DNA of 64,000 bases from Lenzites betulinus (GCA_022264855.1 JABYQU010000007.1:744001-808000); one strand, 5' to 3'; shown: positions 30,641 through 44,009, counted from the stretch's first letter. Notes: generated by a model not told the origin, from the sequence alone. Made by a program: numbers and translations.

Positions 30641-33600
30641 TGGTTGGAACGCTGCGACCGGTGGATATCGATCCCCGGTCATCGATTCATCGGTGAGGCT
30701 ACTGCTCAGCCCGCACAATGTTGAATTGACTTGGTTGTCCCACCTACATGAAAGTAGACTTGTGAGGCAGTCAAGCAACTACATCTCAGTGCACAGTCCC
30801 CGCAGTGGCTAAACGCCAACTAACCCACGGGCTAGTGACACCCGTATTTCGAGACCTCTACCTGTATACGGACGCAAAGATACGGCGGGACGTCGAAGGT
30901 GACATGTGATGGGTGCATGTGGGTCCACACGCGGATACAGCGTGCAAGCGTGATCCCAGTACGCGTGAGATGTCGGCTACGATCAGATGGGATGCCGCGG
31001 AAAGAACCCAGGTGGATACAGTGTGTCGCGTCGAAACGTGTGCGCGGACGAGGTGGCTCGTTTATTGCGATCGCAGGTCAGGGCTGTACCTCTTCCCGTC
31101 CCTGCGCTGCTCGCTCACGGGTGTAGATGTCGACGTGTTCGGCCGATGTCCACGATATGGACGTATCCGCTCGGCTCAGGGCTCTAACCCCACGGCGCCC
31201 AGGGCTACGGCATCCAGACGTGAGTGTCGTTCCTCATGTCCCCCTCGAATCGTTCACACCAAAACGTGTCCGGGTCGCTACATGTTTCTGCAGCCTGAAA
31301 GGCGTCCAACGTGTATTGTGTAGAACCTGATGGGTCCTGGTAAGAACCACCCAGTGACGCATCCACCCTACACGCCGTCCCGTACTATACCCTCCGTGGC
31401 GGCAGAACGTCGCGCCGCCGCTCTACGCCCACTCAGACGCCTCCCCAGCGGTTTTAGCGGTCAAGACCGTGCGCGCTCGGCGGATTGAGGGGACAATATT
31501 GGGCGGCAGCGCATAATAGGGCACAATACGGAATCTAACTTAGGGCACCGCTGCTGCGTTCACACAATGGCTCTAGGCGGATGGCGTGGAAAGAGCTGTC
31601 CGTTGTGGTTGCCGCGCAGGCATACACGGATTCCAGGTGCGCACACGCTGTCCGTGTCGATCAATTTGTGGAAGAATGCCGGTGGAGGATGGTGTGCCGT
31701 GGGTCGCAGGCGGCCACGCCGCCGCAGGGACGGCCGTTCCCGTTCTCGGACGAGTGCAAGACCGTCGTGTGCAATTGCTGGGAGCCTCGGCCACCGTTTA
31801 TAGCAGATGCCAACTCTTACAGGCTATACCAACCCTGAATCAGGCATCAGGCCTCAGGGTAGGTTGCGCACGGGAAGATCACGCCACGGAGCGTATAGCG
31901 ATGCTCAATATGTGCCACTCAGACGTCGGGTAGTCGGGTAGTCGAGGTAGAGTCACTGTCCGCATCCATGACAGGCACAGTGCTCAGGTAGCCGAACGGT
32001 TACGGGACACACACCGACACTGGACAGACAGCACCTATGCGCTATGCAGCCCTAGCTCGCTCGAGACGGACTTTTCCACCCAAAGCTAGTATGGCCCGGG
32101 CTGTGCTCACACGCCCACCAAACTAACTTTCACCGTCCGGCCCAATTCGAGTCAGACGAGGGACGTCCGTCCCCCGCTACCCCCGCTGTGGTGAAGTAAA
32201 GCGGCGAAGCTCTCCACTCGCCTTCCCGGTCCGTCACCGAGTCACGCTACGTACGCTCATGCTCAAGCTTCGAGTGTGGTGCTTACGGCGTACGAGACAG
32301 GGCTCGTGCATGGTGGGCATATAAACGCGGCACGCCGGGACGTCAAGCTCGTCCTCGGTGGACTGATATGATCATACGTATAGGCCGGAGACGCGTGGAA
32401 TTTGGCCGCGGAGAGGACGGCGTTCGACGGCGCGCCTGCAGGAAGTCCTCTCCAGGCCGTGGAATGCTGGGAAGGTAGCGTACGACTCCTCGTGAGCCCG
32501 GTGTACTGGCATGAGGCACGCTCTCGACGGGCTGAAACGCACCTGGGAGGACTGACGGATAAATGGAAGGACGAGTACCATGCCGGCGGTAAGAACGCGC
32601 AGAAGCTACAGAACACACATTTCAAACATTTCAAACACGCTCGGACTAGGAGACGTTATTGCCGCCAGCCGCCAGTGGAATCCAGCTCGGTACCTGTGGA
32701 ATGCTCTGATGAACAGGCCTCGGGCACTTTCTTACCTTCAGTCGCCGCCATCCTTTAGTTAGAATCTGCAGAACGCTCTGATGAACATCGTTAGGGCTCG
32801 AAGACGCGATCGTGGGGAACTCGAGCTCAAGACGCCGACGGGTGGACTTCTCGTGTTCTGTTGGATTGCCAGTCGAGTCACACCATCGAAGGGCGCATAA
32901 TTGAGAATGCTCATTCGTATCGCACCGGCGGTGGATGTGAACGCCGAACGTGGGGAATGGAACGTCGCTCGTCCGGTTGCTTTTGTGCGTGTGTCGGGAT
33001 CGAATTTCGAGCGGGGGCACTTGGAAGTGCGGTCCCAGTCGGAGGCGGTTGACGTTGAAACGCTGAACGGTGCCGACAACCTGGCTGCCGTAGACGATGT
33101 GTCCTTGTCGAGCCCTAGACCTTCAAGTTGGTTCAGAATGTGTATATGCTTCCACTAGAGAATGACTAGCGTTCAGCTGTCGTACGAGACGCCAGCAATA
33201 AAAATGTGGTCACGGAAAACGCGCTGTCGATTGACGCTATGATTGACGATAAGCAGCAGTTAACAGAATAGGATTGGCAAATCGACCCGCCTCACGCCAA
33301 CCACACGTCTAGAACGAAAACACGGCGGCGGGATGTCGTATTTCGACCACAGGACCACATATCGCGACCACCCATTCAGTCGTCCGTCGAATCCGAGACC
33401 GCCGGAGACATGATGTTGGCGCAGCCCCGATTAACTGTTGAATATAGATCATCGAGCGGCGCGCGTGGTCCATACTACAGACATAGACTCGGGCAGAACG
33501 CGATGTGGTCAGATGGGCAAGGATGCCAGTTGTCACCTGGACCCGGCGGCAGCACGCAGCTCCAAGAAAGTGTTAGACGCAGTGATCTCCCCGAGAGAAG

Positions 33601-36600
33601 CCTGGCGCGCGGTATCCACGTTTTCGGGAAGCGCGGTGAGCCCCTGAGTGCGCTGCGAGTCTCGAGCACGTTGTGGTGAGAGCTGTACATGCGCGTGACG
33701 AAGTATCATGGTAGGCGGAGGCAGAGCGGGGGGACGATCAGAATATTGAGAATCGAGTTGTCCTTGGGGGGCGTGTTCGCGAGGTTTGGGAACAGCGTGG
33801 TAGGGATGAAGGGGAATGGGGTATTGGGATGAGGCAGGGGTTGACCGCAGCCGTATTGGACGCTGGGTGTCGCGTCTTCGAGGGCGGGTGACCATAGAGA
33901 AGTCGACGTACGAGAGTGAAGAGCTCCTAGTGCAGTGTGTCAAGTGTCCAGACGCGCTGAGGGTCGTGGGTATGGTTGAGTCGGCAATGCGATGTGCAAG
34001 TACACTGATGGGTTGTGCGCGATACACATACGCGCATATGCGATCGTTTCCTGTGAAAGGTGGTCAGGTCGTGATTGATAAACAAGTGGACGTACAGGAT
34101 GCACAGGGCTCGCATACGGACTCGTGGATAGAGGGTATCAAGTTGGCCTCGAGTGGGCGGGCGATGCGTAGTAGGGTGCGCGTGCCGAGACTCCTGCGGC
34201 TGCAAGTACGAGTGTCGTGCGAGATACACATATGCACGCGTGTGATCGTTCTGATCCTCTGTGAAAGACGGCGGATTACTGACATCGGTGCCAGTAGCCC
34301 GTGGCAGGCACGTGGGAGCTGCGCGGTGAGAACGCTGAGAGCCAGATCCAGAGAATACGGTCTCGCGAGCGACGGCAGCTACACGACGCGCGACAGCTGG
34401 ACACACGCAAGACCGAGCATCCAGACGTGCGGCAGTAGGATAGACACCGGCGTGTGACAGACGGATCTCTAGATGGCCAGCCCGAGGAGAAAGCCCCTAG
34501 TCAACGCCAGACACGTCGAACACGCCATACGCCCCCGGCGATCCAGAGGCTTCAGCCCGAGACAGACAGCGCGCGGATAGGTGGACACAGAGCGAGCAGT
34601 ATCCACGCAGACCACCAGGTGAGCAGGCAGATACACTTCCGCAGTCGCCGCCGCCCGCCGCACGTCCACGCTCGCACACGAAACGGCGCGCCCACGAGAT
34701 GACACGAACGCGCAGCCCGCGAACGCCGGCGAGGCCGTGTCCTCTGAGACATCCGTGTCCGTGTCGACGCGCGTCCATGAGCATGGTCTCCGTGTCCGAG
34801 TCTCCAGGCGGCGTGCAGCGGTCTCCGGACGCGGTGCACGAGTGGCTGCTGGCACTATTTGGCCGTCGTCTATCCCGCGCCCACCCGTGCGCGCCCCGCA
34901 TCTTCTTCCACCGGCCGCGCGCGTCTGATTCGAAAGGCGACGGAGGCAGGGGCTCCGGCGTGGCTTGTATCTGTAGAGATGCGCCGGCGCGTTATGCGAC
35001 ATTGCTTCCACCGCTCGACGTTTTGTCCAGATCCGGCCGGCCGGAGCAGCCTGCGCAGGAGAGTTCGGCCGGGGGATAGCTCGATGATGCGTGCATCAGC
35101 GGTCGGAACTCTGTGAGCCGTTGAGACCGCATGGAGATGCTATAAGCTCGCGGACGACAATGTTCTCGCAGTGTCTCGCGGGGCGGTGCAGCGCATCGCG
35201 CCATCGCGTCATCGCTGCTGCGCTCTTCGACAGTTTCGTTGTGGACTTACTAACCCCGCGCGGACGAGTGGAGGAGCGGCGGGACGAGGAAGACGCACCG
35301 TGCACGCGCGCGCACTCAATGCGGCCCATTGACGTCATCTGCCCGGGTCAGCAGCTGGGCGCGGGCGCACGAGAACGAGCTGGAAGTCCTGGCTTGACTG
35401 AATCCAAACCTGCTGGAAGGTGATTGCGATGACCAGCGTACCGGTATGTGTTGGGTCCACCTGGGAGTAAGGTAGGGCCGCGATTTGAGTTCTGTAGGAC
35501 ATGCTATCTTGCAGTGCATGGGGCACGGGAGTCGGCGTATCCTGCATGACGAGGGGTGGAATTTCATTGACAGTGCGGACCACGGCGAAGAAGAACATGG
35601 TGCGTACGATGCCCGAGGGGAGAGAGAGGAGGAGGCAGTACGGAGCCGCATGACGATACGGATCCAAGGCAGAGGGAAAGCTCAAGCTTCACACCAACTT
35701 CCTACGCTCGCGCATCCGCGCATCCGTGCCGAATGGCACACGCGCACAAGAAGCACCTCGGGGAGGCACGCCGGCCACGGACCTACTACTTACCAGGCGG
35801 TCCCCGAGGATTGCGGGAGGTCCATGGGAGATCCTCAAGCGTGCGCACGCCCGCGCTACACAGCTACATCGCACACTTCGACGCAGCTGTGCACACTGGG
35901 CGAAACGCACACCTCGATCGTGTGTAGGGCCCTCGGGGCTGCGCGCGCGCGATACGTGCTTCATCGCCGCACCGCGGCGCGCAGCGCCTCTATTCCGAGC
36001 GTGCCAGCAGCCCACTAGTACGGCAGTTGTGCGAGCGGCTGCGAAGGCGATGTGCGAGGACCCTGAGCCTGAGGCCCGCGCGGCAGCGGTCGAAGCGGCG
36101 GCGAAGGCGAGCACCGATCTTCCGTGGACCGTTCTGCGATCACAGGGTGGCGTCCGTACACGCTAACACCTCGGGCCTCCCTAGGAAGCGTTGGCCGCAC
36201 TTCAGGTTGAAGCACCGCGGCGGAGTCGGCGTGGGCCCGAGAGCTGGGAGAGCGAGGCAGGACTCCCCGGGTGCCTATATTCCGTTTACGCGTGGGTATG
36301 ATGTGCACTGGGAAGGTGATAGAGGAAGAGTGCGAGGAGGCTGGGCTGGGGAACCGTGCTGGCCATGGGGCTCTTTCTGGTGCGTGCACGTTCGCGGCAT
36401 ATCGGAGCTCGAATGAGCCAGGGGAGATCCGGCGGTCGCCGTGGGTGGGGTGGTCCCCCGTCCTTTGAGTATTGGAGATTGAATGGAGTGGAGGAGTGGG
36501 CCCGGAGCGAGAACTTGGCAGATGTAGTACTTCCTGGGCGCACCGGTGCCGAAGAAGGGGGACGGAGCTCACATGGGCGGGGGTCGAGCAGCGGGCTGTA

Positions 36601-36640
36601 AGCCTGTATAGCACCCTATCACTATCAGTAGATTCAGTAC
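30641..36640. other. Gene-poor block, no intact gene
   Basis: Frames are short and mutually overlapping. The better ones are plus 31586-31933 (115 codons), plus 32901-33158 (85 codons, with SGSNFERGHLEVRSQSEAVD), and both strands of 33816-34457. In the last, a degenerate direct repeat (34014-34066 and 34208-34268) explains part of the openness. No domain, conserved exon pattern or transposase/reverse-transcriptase motif was recognised. The composition is GC-rich and rich in CpG, so there is no obvious sign of C-to-T repeat-induced mutation. Confidence 0.4.
34014..34268 (+). repeat. Degenerate direct repeat, ~190 bp period
   Basis: The segment at 34014-34066 (TGTGCGCGATACACATACGC ... CGATCGTTTCCTGTGAAAGG) recurs in altered form at 34208-34268 (TGTCGTGCGAGATACACATA ... 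TGATCGTTCTGATCCTCTGTGAAAG). It looks like an old tandem duplication; only the two copies were seen. Confidence 0.45.
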
Positions 36641-39340
36641 TAGTTTAGATGCAATAGGGAAGACCACGCACGGTCCGACTCGCCATGAACTGGAATCGAT
36701 CCGTGCCCGTGTCGAAAGTGTAGGTGGGCAATCCGTCGCACTTCCTGGTACTATTTCTCCACGTGGCTCGGCTACGACCCGCGGCCTCCCGCGGCACGGA
36801 ACGGCTCGCGCTGCCAGTAAAACAAGCGAATGTATGTTCAACGTGTGCCTCCAGCGCGAAGACAACAGCGTCATCATCACGCTTCACCCTGCATCTCCCC
36901 ATATGAGTGCCGGCACCCAGGGCCATATATCGCACGTACGCGGATACTGGCAGCGCAGCGCGTGCCCCCGTACACGTACACTTGACTCATCAATGTGTCG
37001 GAATTTCTCAAGCCTGCGGTGCCCCGGCGTGTGCGGTAGCGTGATATTGCCATGCACGATGCGGCTTCGTGCTTCGTGCTTCGTGCCGCACTCGCTACGC
37101 GCGATGTGTAGTGGGAGGGGGTGGAGACGCGGAGACGCGGGGGAGATGGCCGGGCTGCGATAACTTCATTTCGCTCGATATCGTGTGGTGTGTCTCGTGT
37201 GGTGCCATGTCTTCTGCGCACGACGCGCGGGGTGTGTGCGATCGCGGGGCGTGTTGCCCAAGCAGTGTAGGCCGGGCCCTCGAAATCCGGGGCATGCGGG
37301 GCCGCTCCGACATGCGCGTAATACAGCGAGTGCGTCTCCTCAGGAAATGGGCGCGAAACGTAAAGTCCCCAGGCTTGCCGAGCGCGAGTACAGCTTGGCG
37401 AAGGAGGATGACCTGCGAGGCCAGGGGTGCGATGGGGGTGCGGCCGGTGACTGTCAGGAGACCGGGCCTGAGTGTGGCCAATTGCGGTCCGCGGTGGTAC
37501 GTACTACAACCACTGGGGGGGAGGCCTCCCGTTCTCCGAGTCTCGTCCTCCGTGTCCCGTTTGCCGTTTGCCGCGTTCCGGTCTCCGTTGGTGTGTCCCG
37601 CGAGCCGATGCCGTCCTCCGTGTTCACGTCCGGATGCCGTACCAGTCCCGCGACGGCCGCCGGTGCGAGTGCTGCGAAGTGTCGAGATGGGACCTCCTGG
37701 TTCGGAGCGGAGGCGGAGGCGGAGACGAGACGGAGACGGGATGGGAAGTCCACTTTACCCCTTCGCCGCCTCGTCCCGCTGACTTGAAACTTGAAACTCG
37801 AGACCCGAACTCGAACCAGCCACTCACTTACCTCCCGCGTCTCCTCTCCTCTCCTCTCGCCTTGGCACAGACGCGAACACGTCAGGTGAAAGCCCCAGGG
37901 CACAGGGCACCTCACCTCACCCGGGATGCGGCTTCACAGTGAGACAAGGCATGATGTTGCGGCTTGCGGCTTGGAATCCAGGAGTGGACGACTCGGGGCG
38001 TGCGGTTGCCTGGAAGACGGACGGAGCGCGCGCTTCCAGAGCGGAGCGCCCGCGCGCGACGGGCTGGCGTTTCGCGCTGCGCGGGTACCGGTGGGGGTGG
38101 GTTGTTGACGTACGATGGAGGCTCAGGGCGGCCCTGCTGATCATCGGCACTTCGGGCCCGGGGCGTGGTGCTGGTGGTTGGCGGCTGGCGGCTGTGGTGG
38201 AGGTGGGCGTTACTCAGACTGGGTATGGGGAGTTGACGTTGGACGGAGGCGCGGGAATGGAGTTCAAGTTGAGCGTTCGAGTTGGGCGGATGATGTCACA
38301 TTTGCCGCTCGGATGTGTACATGCAGGTTACATGCACACGACGATCCCGGAGCGCTTGGGCGCTTGGGCGTCCGCGCCAGGCCCCGGTGGGCGTCCGCCG
38401 TCGGGCGATATTGCAATGGCCAGTGATATTGATCGCGGTGTAACTTGTGAGCCCGTGTGGCATGAACATTGGACGGCGGCAGACCTGTGTATGAGTATCA
38501 TAATCAGAGCGGTGTTCAGCTCGTCCGATCTTGATCCCGGGTGTGTCTCACCTCCTCACCCTTGGGGCTCCTGAGGCTGAGGGTGCAAATCAGGAGCTGC
38601 ACAGTGCACACCCATTCGAACGCGCGCGGCATGGCAGGGGCTCGGGGTTGGCGGCGGCGGCGGCGCCTCCACCGACACCTCCTGTCTGCGAGGCGCGACG
38701 CGTCATTTGAATACACCTACATGTTGCCAATTCGTGCGGGTATCGGTGATGCGACACTGACCGTGGGCTGTCGAAACTCGAGACGACGTCGGTGGTGGGC
38801 GTTGTACATCGCACCTTAACGATGAGAATGCTCCAGAGTTAAGACAGGGTGAACAGGGAACTTAGCGATCAGGGCGTCTCGCTGGGGCGATGCTGTGCTC
38901 CTCCGGCATTCTTGCCACAATGCCAGCGGGCTGTAGCTTGTGGATGTCAACGGCGGACCTCGGTGGTTGGCGTTGTCGGTGTTGAGAATGATTGCCCCGC
39001 GCGCGAACAGCGACGAGCGATCCCGGTGAATCCTGCACCGACTCCTGCTCTACGCGAACGCGAGCGTGATTAATGATAATGATAATGATTCCCGTTCACA
39101 TTCAACTTCACTTACGGGAGTTGCGATCACGAGCAGCGTCCGGTCTCGTTCGCTGGTTCGTCCTTCCTCGCGCGCGTGCCAGTATGTACGCGGGCGTGGG
39201 CCCATCAGCGCCATACAGGACACGACGCGATACCTCACCTCCTCCGCACCTCCGACGCCCGAGCTCGAGGTCGAACGGACACCGCGGTCCGTGCGCGTGA
39301 GCTAAGGCACCGCTCTCGTCGTTGTCCCGCGCACAGACCC

Positions 39341-39378
39341 CGAGCCTCCGAGCCTCCGAGCCTCCGAGCCTCCGAGCC
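39341..39378. repeat. Microsatellite, 8-bp unit CGAGCCTC
   Basis: Four exact tandem copies of CGAGCCTC followed by a partial unit and a degenerate one. Non-coding context. Confidence 0.85.
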
Positions 39379-40360
39379 GCCCTCCGAGTTCTTCGCGCGT
39401 TCCGCGCGGCACGTGCGCCCAGGGGGCCGCGGAGGTACCGCTCCGATACGCGCGCGCGCGGCTTCCAAGTTCCCTGCCTGTCGCGCGTTCGTGCGTTCGT
39501 GCATATGTATTCATGAATCGCGCCGTGATGTGCCGTGCTTCCCTGCTTCCCTACCCGCAGGAGGGGCTAGTGCCTGGTGCGTCGGATCTGCGCGGGGGGT
39601 GGTGGATGTTCAGGCCTGCATCGGGAGGGGAAAGGGGGAGAAGGGGAGGGACAGGTATCCGGATAGTGAGAACGGGCACTAAGCGCCGTCTTCCGAGGAT
39701 CCTGGCAGTGCGCATTGTGTGTCCACTCCGGCCTGAGAGTGTGTGCTGCAAGTTGAACCTGGATCGGGAGGACAAAAGACGCGAAAGCGTTCGTGTGTGT
39801 TGCGGTGGCGGAACCCTAGGAGACTCTGCAGCATCCTGGGGTTCCAGCGAGCACCCTAGGAGCCGCGGAGTCAGTGTCTGGATGAGGCCTGCAGATGGGA
39901 CGGTGCTGAGTTCAGGAAGGTGAGCCGCGTAGCGCGGACGTAGCGCGGACGTAGCGGCCTGCGGGTTTGCAGGCTCGCAGCACATCCCCCTCCTCCTCCC
40001 CACTCTGCGATGATCGCTGACAACGTGCTAGTTTCCCGCACGCACGCACGCACGCAGCGATGGCACGAGGAACGCACGCCCAGCGCCGCCCCGTGCGCCG
40101 CGGACCACGGCGCGCGCCGCCCGACGTGCATCGGGGTCCGCATCGGCATCGGCATCAGCGGGGTGCGGGTGACGGCGGCGTCCCCTCTGCCTGTCAGGTG
40201 GATGTCGAGCACCGAACATTCACTACTCAACGTTTCGACAATCAAGACATGCATAGGGAGAGGACGTGCAGATGGTGGTACGCACCCGAGGGCGGCTGGC
40301 GGGGGCGGGAAGTCGGAGGAGGGCGGGAGGCGCGTGTAGGGGCGGAGACGTGCTTCAGCG

Positions 40361-40404
40361 TGACTTGTTTGACTTGTTTGACTTGTTTGACTTGTTTGAC
40401 TTGA
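40361..40404. repeat. Minisatellite, 9-bp unit TGACTTGTT
   Basis: Four exact copies plus a terminal TGACTTGA. Because the period is a multiple of three, every frame across it stays open (Thr-Cys-Leu repeats on one strand, Gln-Val-Lys on the other), which makes spurious frames. Confidence 0.9.
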
Positions 40405-41392
40405 TGTACATCGCGCTGACTTGGCTCGCTCCGTGAATGCAACTTTAGCGTCTGCGCGAGAGCTCTGAAGACGTTCGAGGCGGGTGCGGGTGCGTCGTAG
40501 CCCGGAGACTCAGATCTCAGACGCGACCTGCACCCGCCCCGCCCGTTCGCAGAGCGCGGCTCGGGGCATACCAAGGTACCGGAGGGTTGCTCGGGCGGGG
40601 CTGTGCATATGCATGCTACCAAGACTCCGAGAAGGAGGGAGGAGCAAGGAGGAAGGGCGCGTCGGGTCGGCGAGCTCGTCCTCCGGGTCGAGGCTCGGAC
40701 GGAGCTCGAGTTCGAGTCCTTGCTTGGCCAGCCTGTACGCATTGCACATGCGAACGGGCTTACCTTCACCTGCACCAAGCCAAGTTCGCTTTCAGAGCTC
40801 CACCGGCCCTCGACGCGGACGCTTCATACCACGGTCATGCAGCTCGGAACCTTGAATATACGCCGAGCGCGGCACGGCGCCTGCGCGGGCCCGACCTCGA
40901 GCTCGCAGACTGCAGTGGATTGTCCGACCCGACGACGACTTCGCGACTGCTGGCGCTGCTGAGTAAGGATACGAGGCACCGCACCCACCTATAGAAATTG
41001 CTAGACCCAGAGTCAAAGTCGTCGCGCCACATACCCTCTCCGACCCCAGCTCCAAAACTTCCTCCGAGTCCGACCAAGTTGTTGACAGGCGGGCTGTGCA
41101 AAGGTCAAAGTTCGCGCTGCTCCGGGTGCCGAGCGAACCTTGTCCTGGGATACGGTTCTACGTGACGCCCGGCGGTGCGTCTTCGTACCTGGCCATGGGT
41201 GGACCGGACGCGAATGCGTTGCACAGTGTATAAGGTGTAGGGTGGAGCGGGGACGGATAACATCACGGCACGGCAGATCACGGCGGGACGGGGACGGGCA
41301 GCGTGCTGTGTCGCCGAGGCGAATATATCGATGCGTGTCAAATATTCGAGCCCCAAACGCAAACATTCCATGACAAGGACAGGAGTCGACAA

Positions 41393-41417
41393 GGACAGGA
41401 CAGGACAGGACAGGACA
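41393..41417. repeat. Microsatellite, 5-bp unit GGACA
   Basis: Five exact tandem copies of GGACA, preceded by two scattered copies in the same 30 bp. Non-coding context. Confidence 0.85.
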
Positions 41418-42014
41418 TGGACAATTGCACGCACGCACGCACGCGATCCGGCTCAGTTGCCGTCGTCGCGTCGCGTCGCAAAGCGAAGGATCACAGCTGG
41501 CACGCACTGCGGCGCGGATAGCGAGCCCCGCCACGCCGTCGCCGCCGGGCACGCAGTCGCGCCAACAAAAAAAATGCAAGAGATGCCATTGCAAGAGTGG
41601 AAACACCCGCCGCCAGACACGGAGGCGAGGCGAGGCGCGCGCAAAAAAAGCGGCGCGGGCTGTGCTGGCACTGTGAACGGGGCGGGGCGAGTGCACAGTC
41701 GACGGCTGCGAGTTTTCGCGGCGGCCGGGCGGAGGAGCGCGCGCGCGGTTTCTCTCTCGCGTGCGCGGGCCACGATATCGAGCTGGCGTTGAGTATGCGG
41801 AGGCAGGAGGTGGCAGGCAGGCGAGGCCCGCGGGAGGACGCCGGGAGCGGGGACGAGGGGCCGGGCAGATTCGGCGGAGACTGGTCTCTCGGGCGGCCGG
41901 GAAAGGGAGGGTCCCCCGGGGCGCAGGCAGGCAGGCCCGATCGCGATCTGTGGGTTCCTGACGACCGCGAGCTGGGAGGCGCCGGGGACGGAGGGGCTGC
42001 TGCTGGCTGGAGCA

Positions 42015-42020
42015 TATATA
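42015..42020 (+). promoter_or_regulatory. Probable TATA box of the cyclin gene
   Basis: CATATATACT within otherwise GC-rich sequence, followed directly by a long pyrimidine-rich tract (CTCCTCCTGCCCACCCCGCC and onward), the usual layout of a fungal core promoter. It lies 394 bp upstream of the start codon, which fits a leader containing the intron at 42214-42372. Confidence 0.55.
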
Positions 42021-42213
42021 CTCCTCCTGCCCACCCCGCCACCGCCGCCCTCCTCCTCGCGCCCCGCTCCCGTCCCCTCGCCCTCCTCGCCGCCCGCCGC
42101 ACCCCTCTGTGTTCCGTCTGTGCTGTCCGTGCCGTCTGCTGCTCTCTGTGTGCCCGCTGCGCCCGCTGTTGGACCGGCCAGGCTCGTCGCGCCCGGATCG
42201 GGAAAGTCGCACG

Positions 42214-42372
42214 GTGAGTGATCTGGTGGAAGGCGGGGCCGGGGCCCGGATCAGAAGGGCGGGCGGGGCGTGTTGTTGGCCGGCGCGCGTCGAGTCTGGG
42301 ACGGTGCGCCTCGCTCGCCTTGCCCCTTCGGTACGTGCGCGTGTGCGAGTGCTTATAGGCCCGTCCCCCCAG
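42214..42372 (+). other. Probable intron in the cyclin 5' leader
   Basis: A perfect donor (ACG|GTGAGT) at 42214 pairs with a pyrimidine tract and acceptor (CCGTCCCCCCAG) ending at 42372, 36 bp before the ATG. At 159 nt it is longer than the coding introns of this window, which is common for leader introns. Confidence 0.5.
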
Positions 42373-42408
42373 CGCCTCCTCTGCCCCTCCTTTGTCCCCG
42401 CCGCCCCC

Positions 42409-44009
42409 ATGGCCTCCAATCCCCGCCACGGCGCCTCCCCCTTCCGCAGGCCGAACAAGCTCGCCCCAGGCGCCCCCCGCGCCCACCCCGCCGTCGTGAG
42501 CACCCTCCCCCACGCACGCGCACACACATGCTCACCTAGCGACCCCAGCCGGACCCGTACTACGGGCACGAGGACAGCGCGAAGCTGTGCGCGCGCTTCG
42601 TCACGCATTTGTTTGCGTGCCCGGACCTGCCGCCGCTCGCGTCGGGCGCGCCGCCCGCGCCCGCGCCGCCGCTCGCGAACTTCATCGCGTACGCGCTGCA
42701 CCGCACGCGCCTGCACGCGAGCGTGACCTTCGCCGCGCTCTACCTGCTGCAGCGCCTCAAGGCGCGCTTCCCCGCCGCGCGCGGGTCGTCCGGCCACCGC
42801 CTCTTCATCAGCGCGTTCATGCTCGCGAGCAAGGTCATCTGCGACGACACGTACTCGAACAAGTCGTGGGCGATCGTCGGCCAGGGCATGTTCGCGCTGC
42901 GCGAGGTGAACCAGATGGAGCGCGAGATGTGCTCCTACCTCGAGTGGCAGCTCAACATCGACCCGCAGGCGCTCGCCGAGTTCGAGGCGAAGGTAAGGCG
43001 CGACTTCAAGGGCCACGGGCCGTACCCGACGTATGTGCTTGCGAGCCCCGCGCCGAGCCCCGTGCCGAGCACGACGCCGTATAGTGCGCCGCAGGGCGGC
43101 GCGCCCCCGCCCGTGTTCACGACGAATCCCACGCACGGCCCGTCGACGAGCCCGCCGAAGCCATTGCCCCCGCCCGTGCCCGTGCACGCGGGGAACCCGT
43201 ACGGCCCCGGCGGCCGCCCCTCCCCCGTCTCCCAGCCCGCGTCGCAGCGGCCCTCCCCCGCCTCCGCCTCGTCCGCGTCCTCATCCGCGCCCAACTTCCG
43301 CCCGCAACCTCATCCCTCACAACCGTCTTCCTCCCACCCCTCGCAACAACAGCAACATTCCTCCCATATCGACCCACAGCAATACCTCTCGCACCCCCCA
43401 CCACCACATTCCTCCCAACAACAATCGCACCCCCCCTCCTCCTCGCACCCCTCAAATTCCTCGCACCAACAGCACCAACCCCCGCACCACCAACAACACC
43501 CCGCACAACACCCCCCGCACCAAATCACCCTCCACACAGCGCCAACGACGCCCGACACGCCCGAGAGCAGCATGTCCACCAGCACCTCCCCCGCGTCCTC
43601 CGCGCCGCCCAGCACGCCGCTCGGGTACGAGGACCGCTCCGTGCGTGTTTCCTCTAATCCGCCCGCCCCCGGTACCTCTGGAGGGGTGGGGAGTGTCGGC
43701 GCTGGCGGTGTCGGCGGCGCGGGCGTCGCGAGCGGGATGGGCGGGATGGGCGGTATTGGAAGCATTGGCGCGCCCGGGACGTTCGCAGCTGCGGGCGAGG
43801 GCACGGGCGCGGCGCAGGGCGCGCAGAACATGCATAGTATCATGGGCATGGGCGGCGGCGCGGCGAGTGCGCCGCCGCCTGGGGCGGGCGCTGGCCAGGG
43901 ACAGGGCGGGCAAGGGCAGGGGCAGGGAGGAGGGAGGGGCGCGCCGCCGGTGTTGAAGAGGGCGAGGGGGGGCGATATTTTCGCGAGGCCTGCGCCTTGT
44001 GTTTGGTAG
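42409..44009 (+). CDS. Pcl-type cyclin (Pho85/Cdk5-class partner)
   Basis: Two exons (42409-42495, 42549-44009) give 515 residues. Exon 1 encodes MASNPRHGASPFRRPNKLAP and ends HPAV; exon 2 begins PDPYYGHEDSAKLCARFVTH. The cyclin box covers about residues 65-170: NFIAYALHRTRLHASVTFAA, LYLLQRLKARFP, HRLFISAFMLASKVICDDTY, NKSWAIVGQGMFALREVNQM, EREMCSYLEWQLNI. The SKVICDDTYSNKSWA stretch is characteristic of PCL1/PCL2-like cyclins, which activate Pho85-type kinases in G1, polarity and nutrient signalling. After the box comes a long disordered tail: Pro/Ser, then Gln/His/Pro/Ser (about residues 260-350), then Gly/Met/Ala. A GTAAGG inside exon 2 (EFEAK|V) could be a donor, but the frame continues normally. 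It stands alone between two gene-poor blocks. Confidence 0.88.

Larger units (their letters stand above)
36641..42000. other. GC-rich gene-free block upstream of the cyclin gene
   Basis: No exon-intron gene was recognised. GC content rises towards the right and simple repeats accumulate (39341-39378, 40039-40056, 40361-40404, 41393-41417). High GC creates very long false frames here, such as one covering 41013-43187 on the minus strand. The right part may act as an extended promoter or leader for the cyclin; cell-cycle cyclin genes in fungi often have long upstream regions, but nothing here proves it. Confidence 0.4.

Noticed and set aside
41013..43187. 724-codon open frame on the minus strand
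   Set aside because: It overlaps the cyclin gene antisense in very GC-rich DNA, where stop codons are rare; its translation is an Arg/Ala/Gly-rich sequence without domains.
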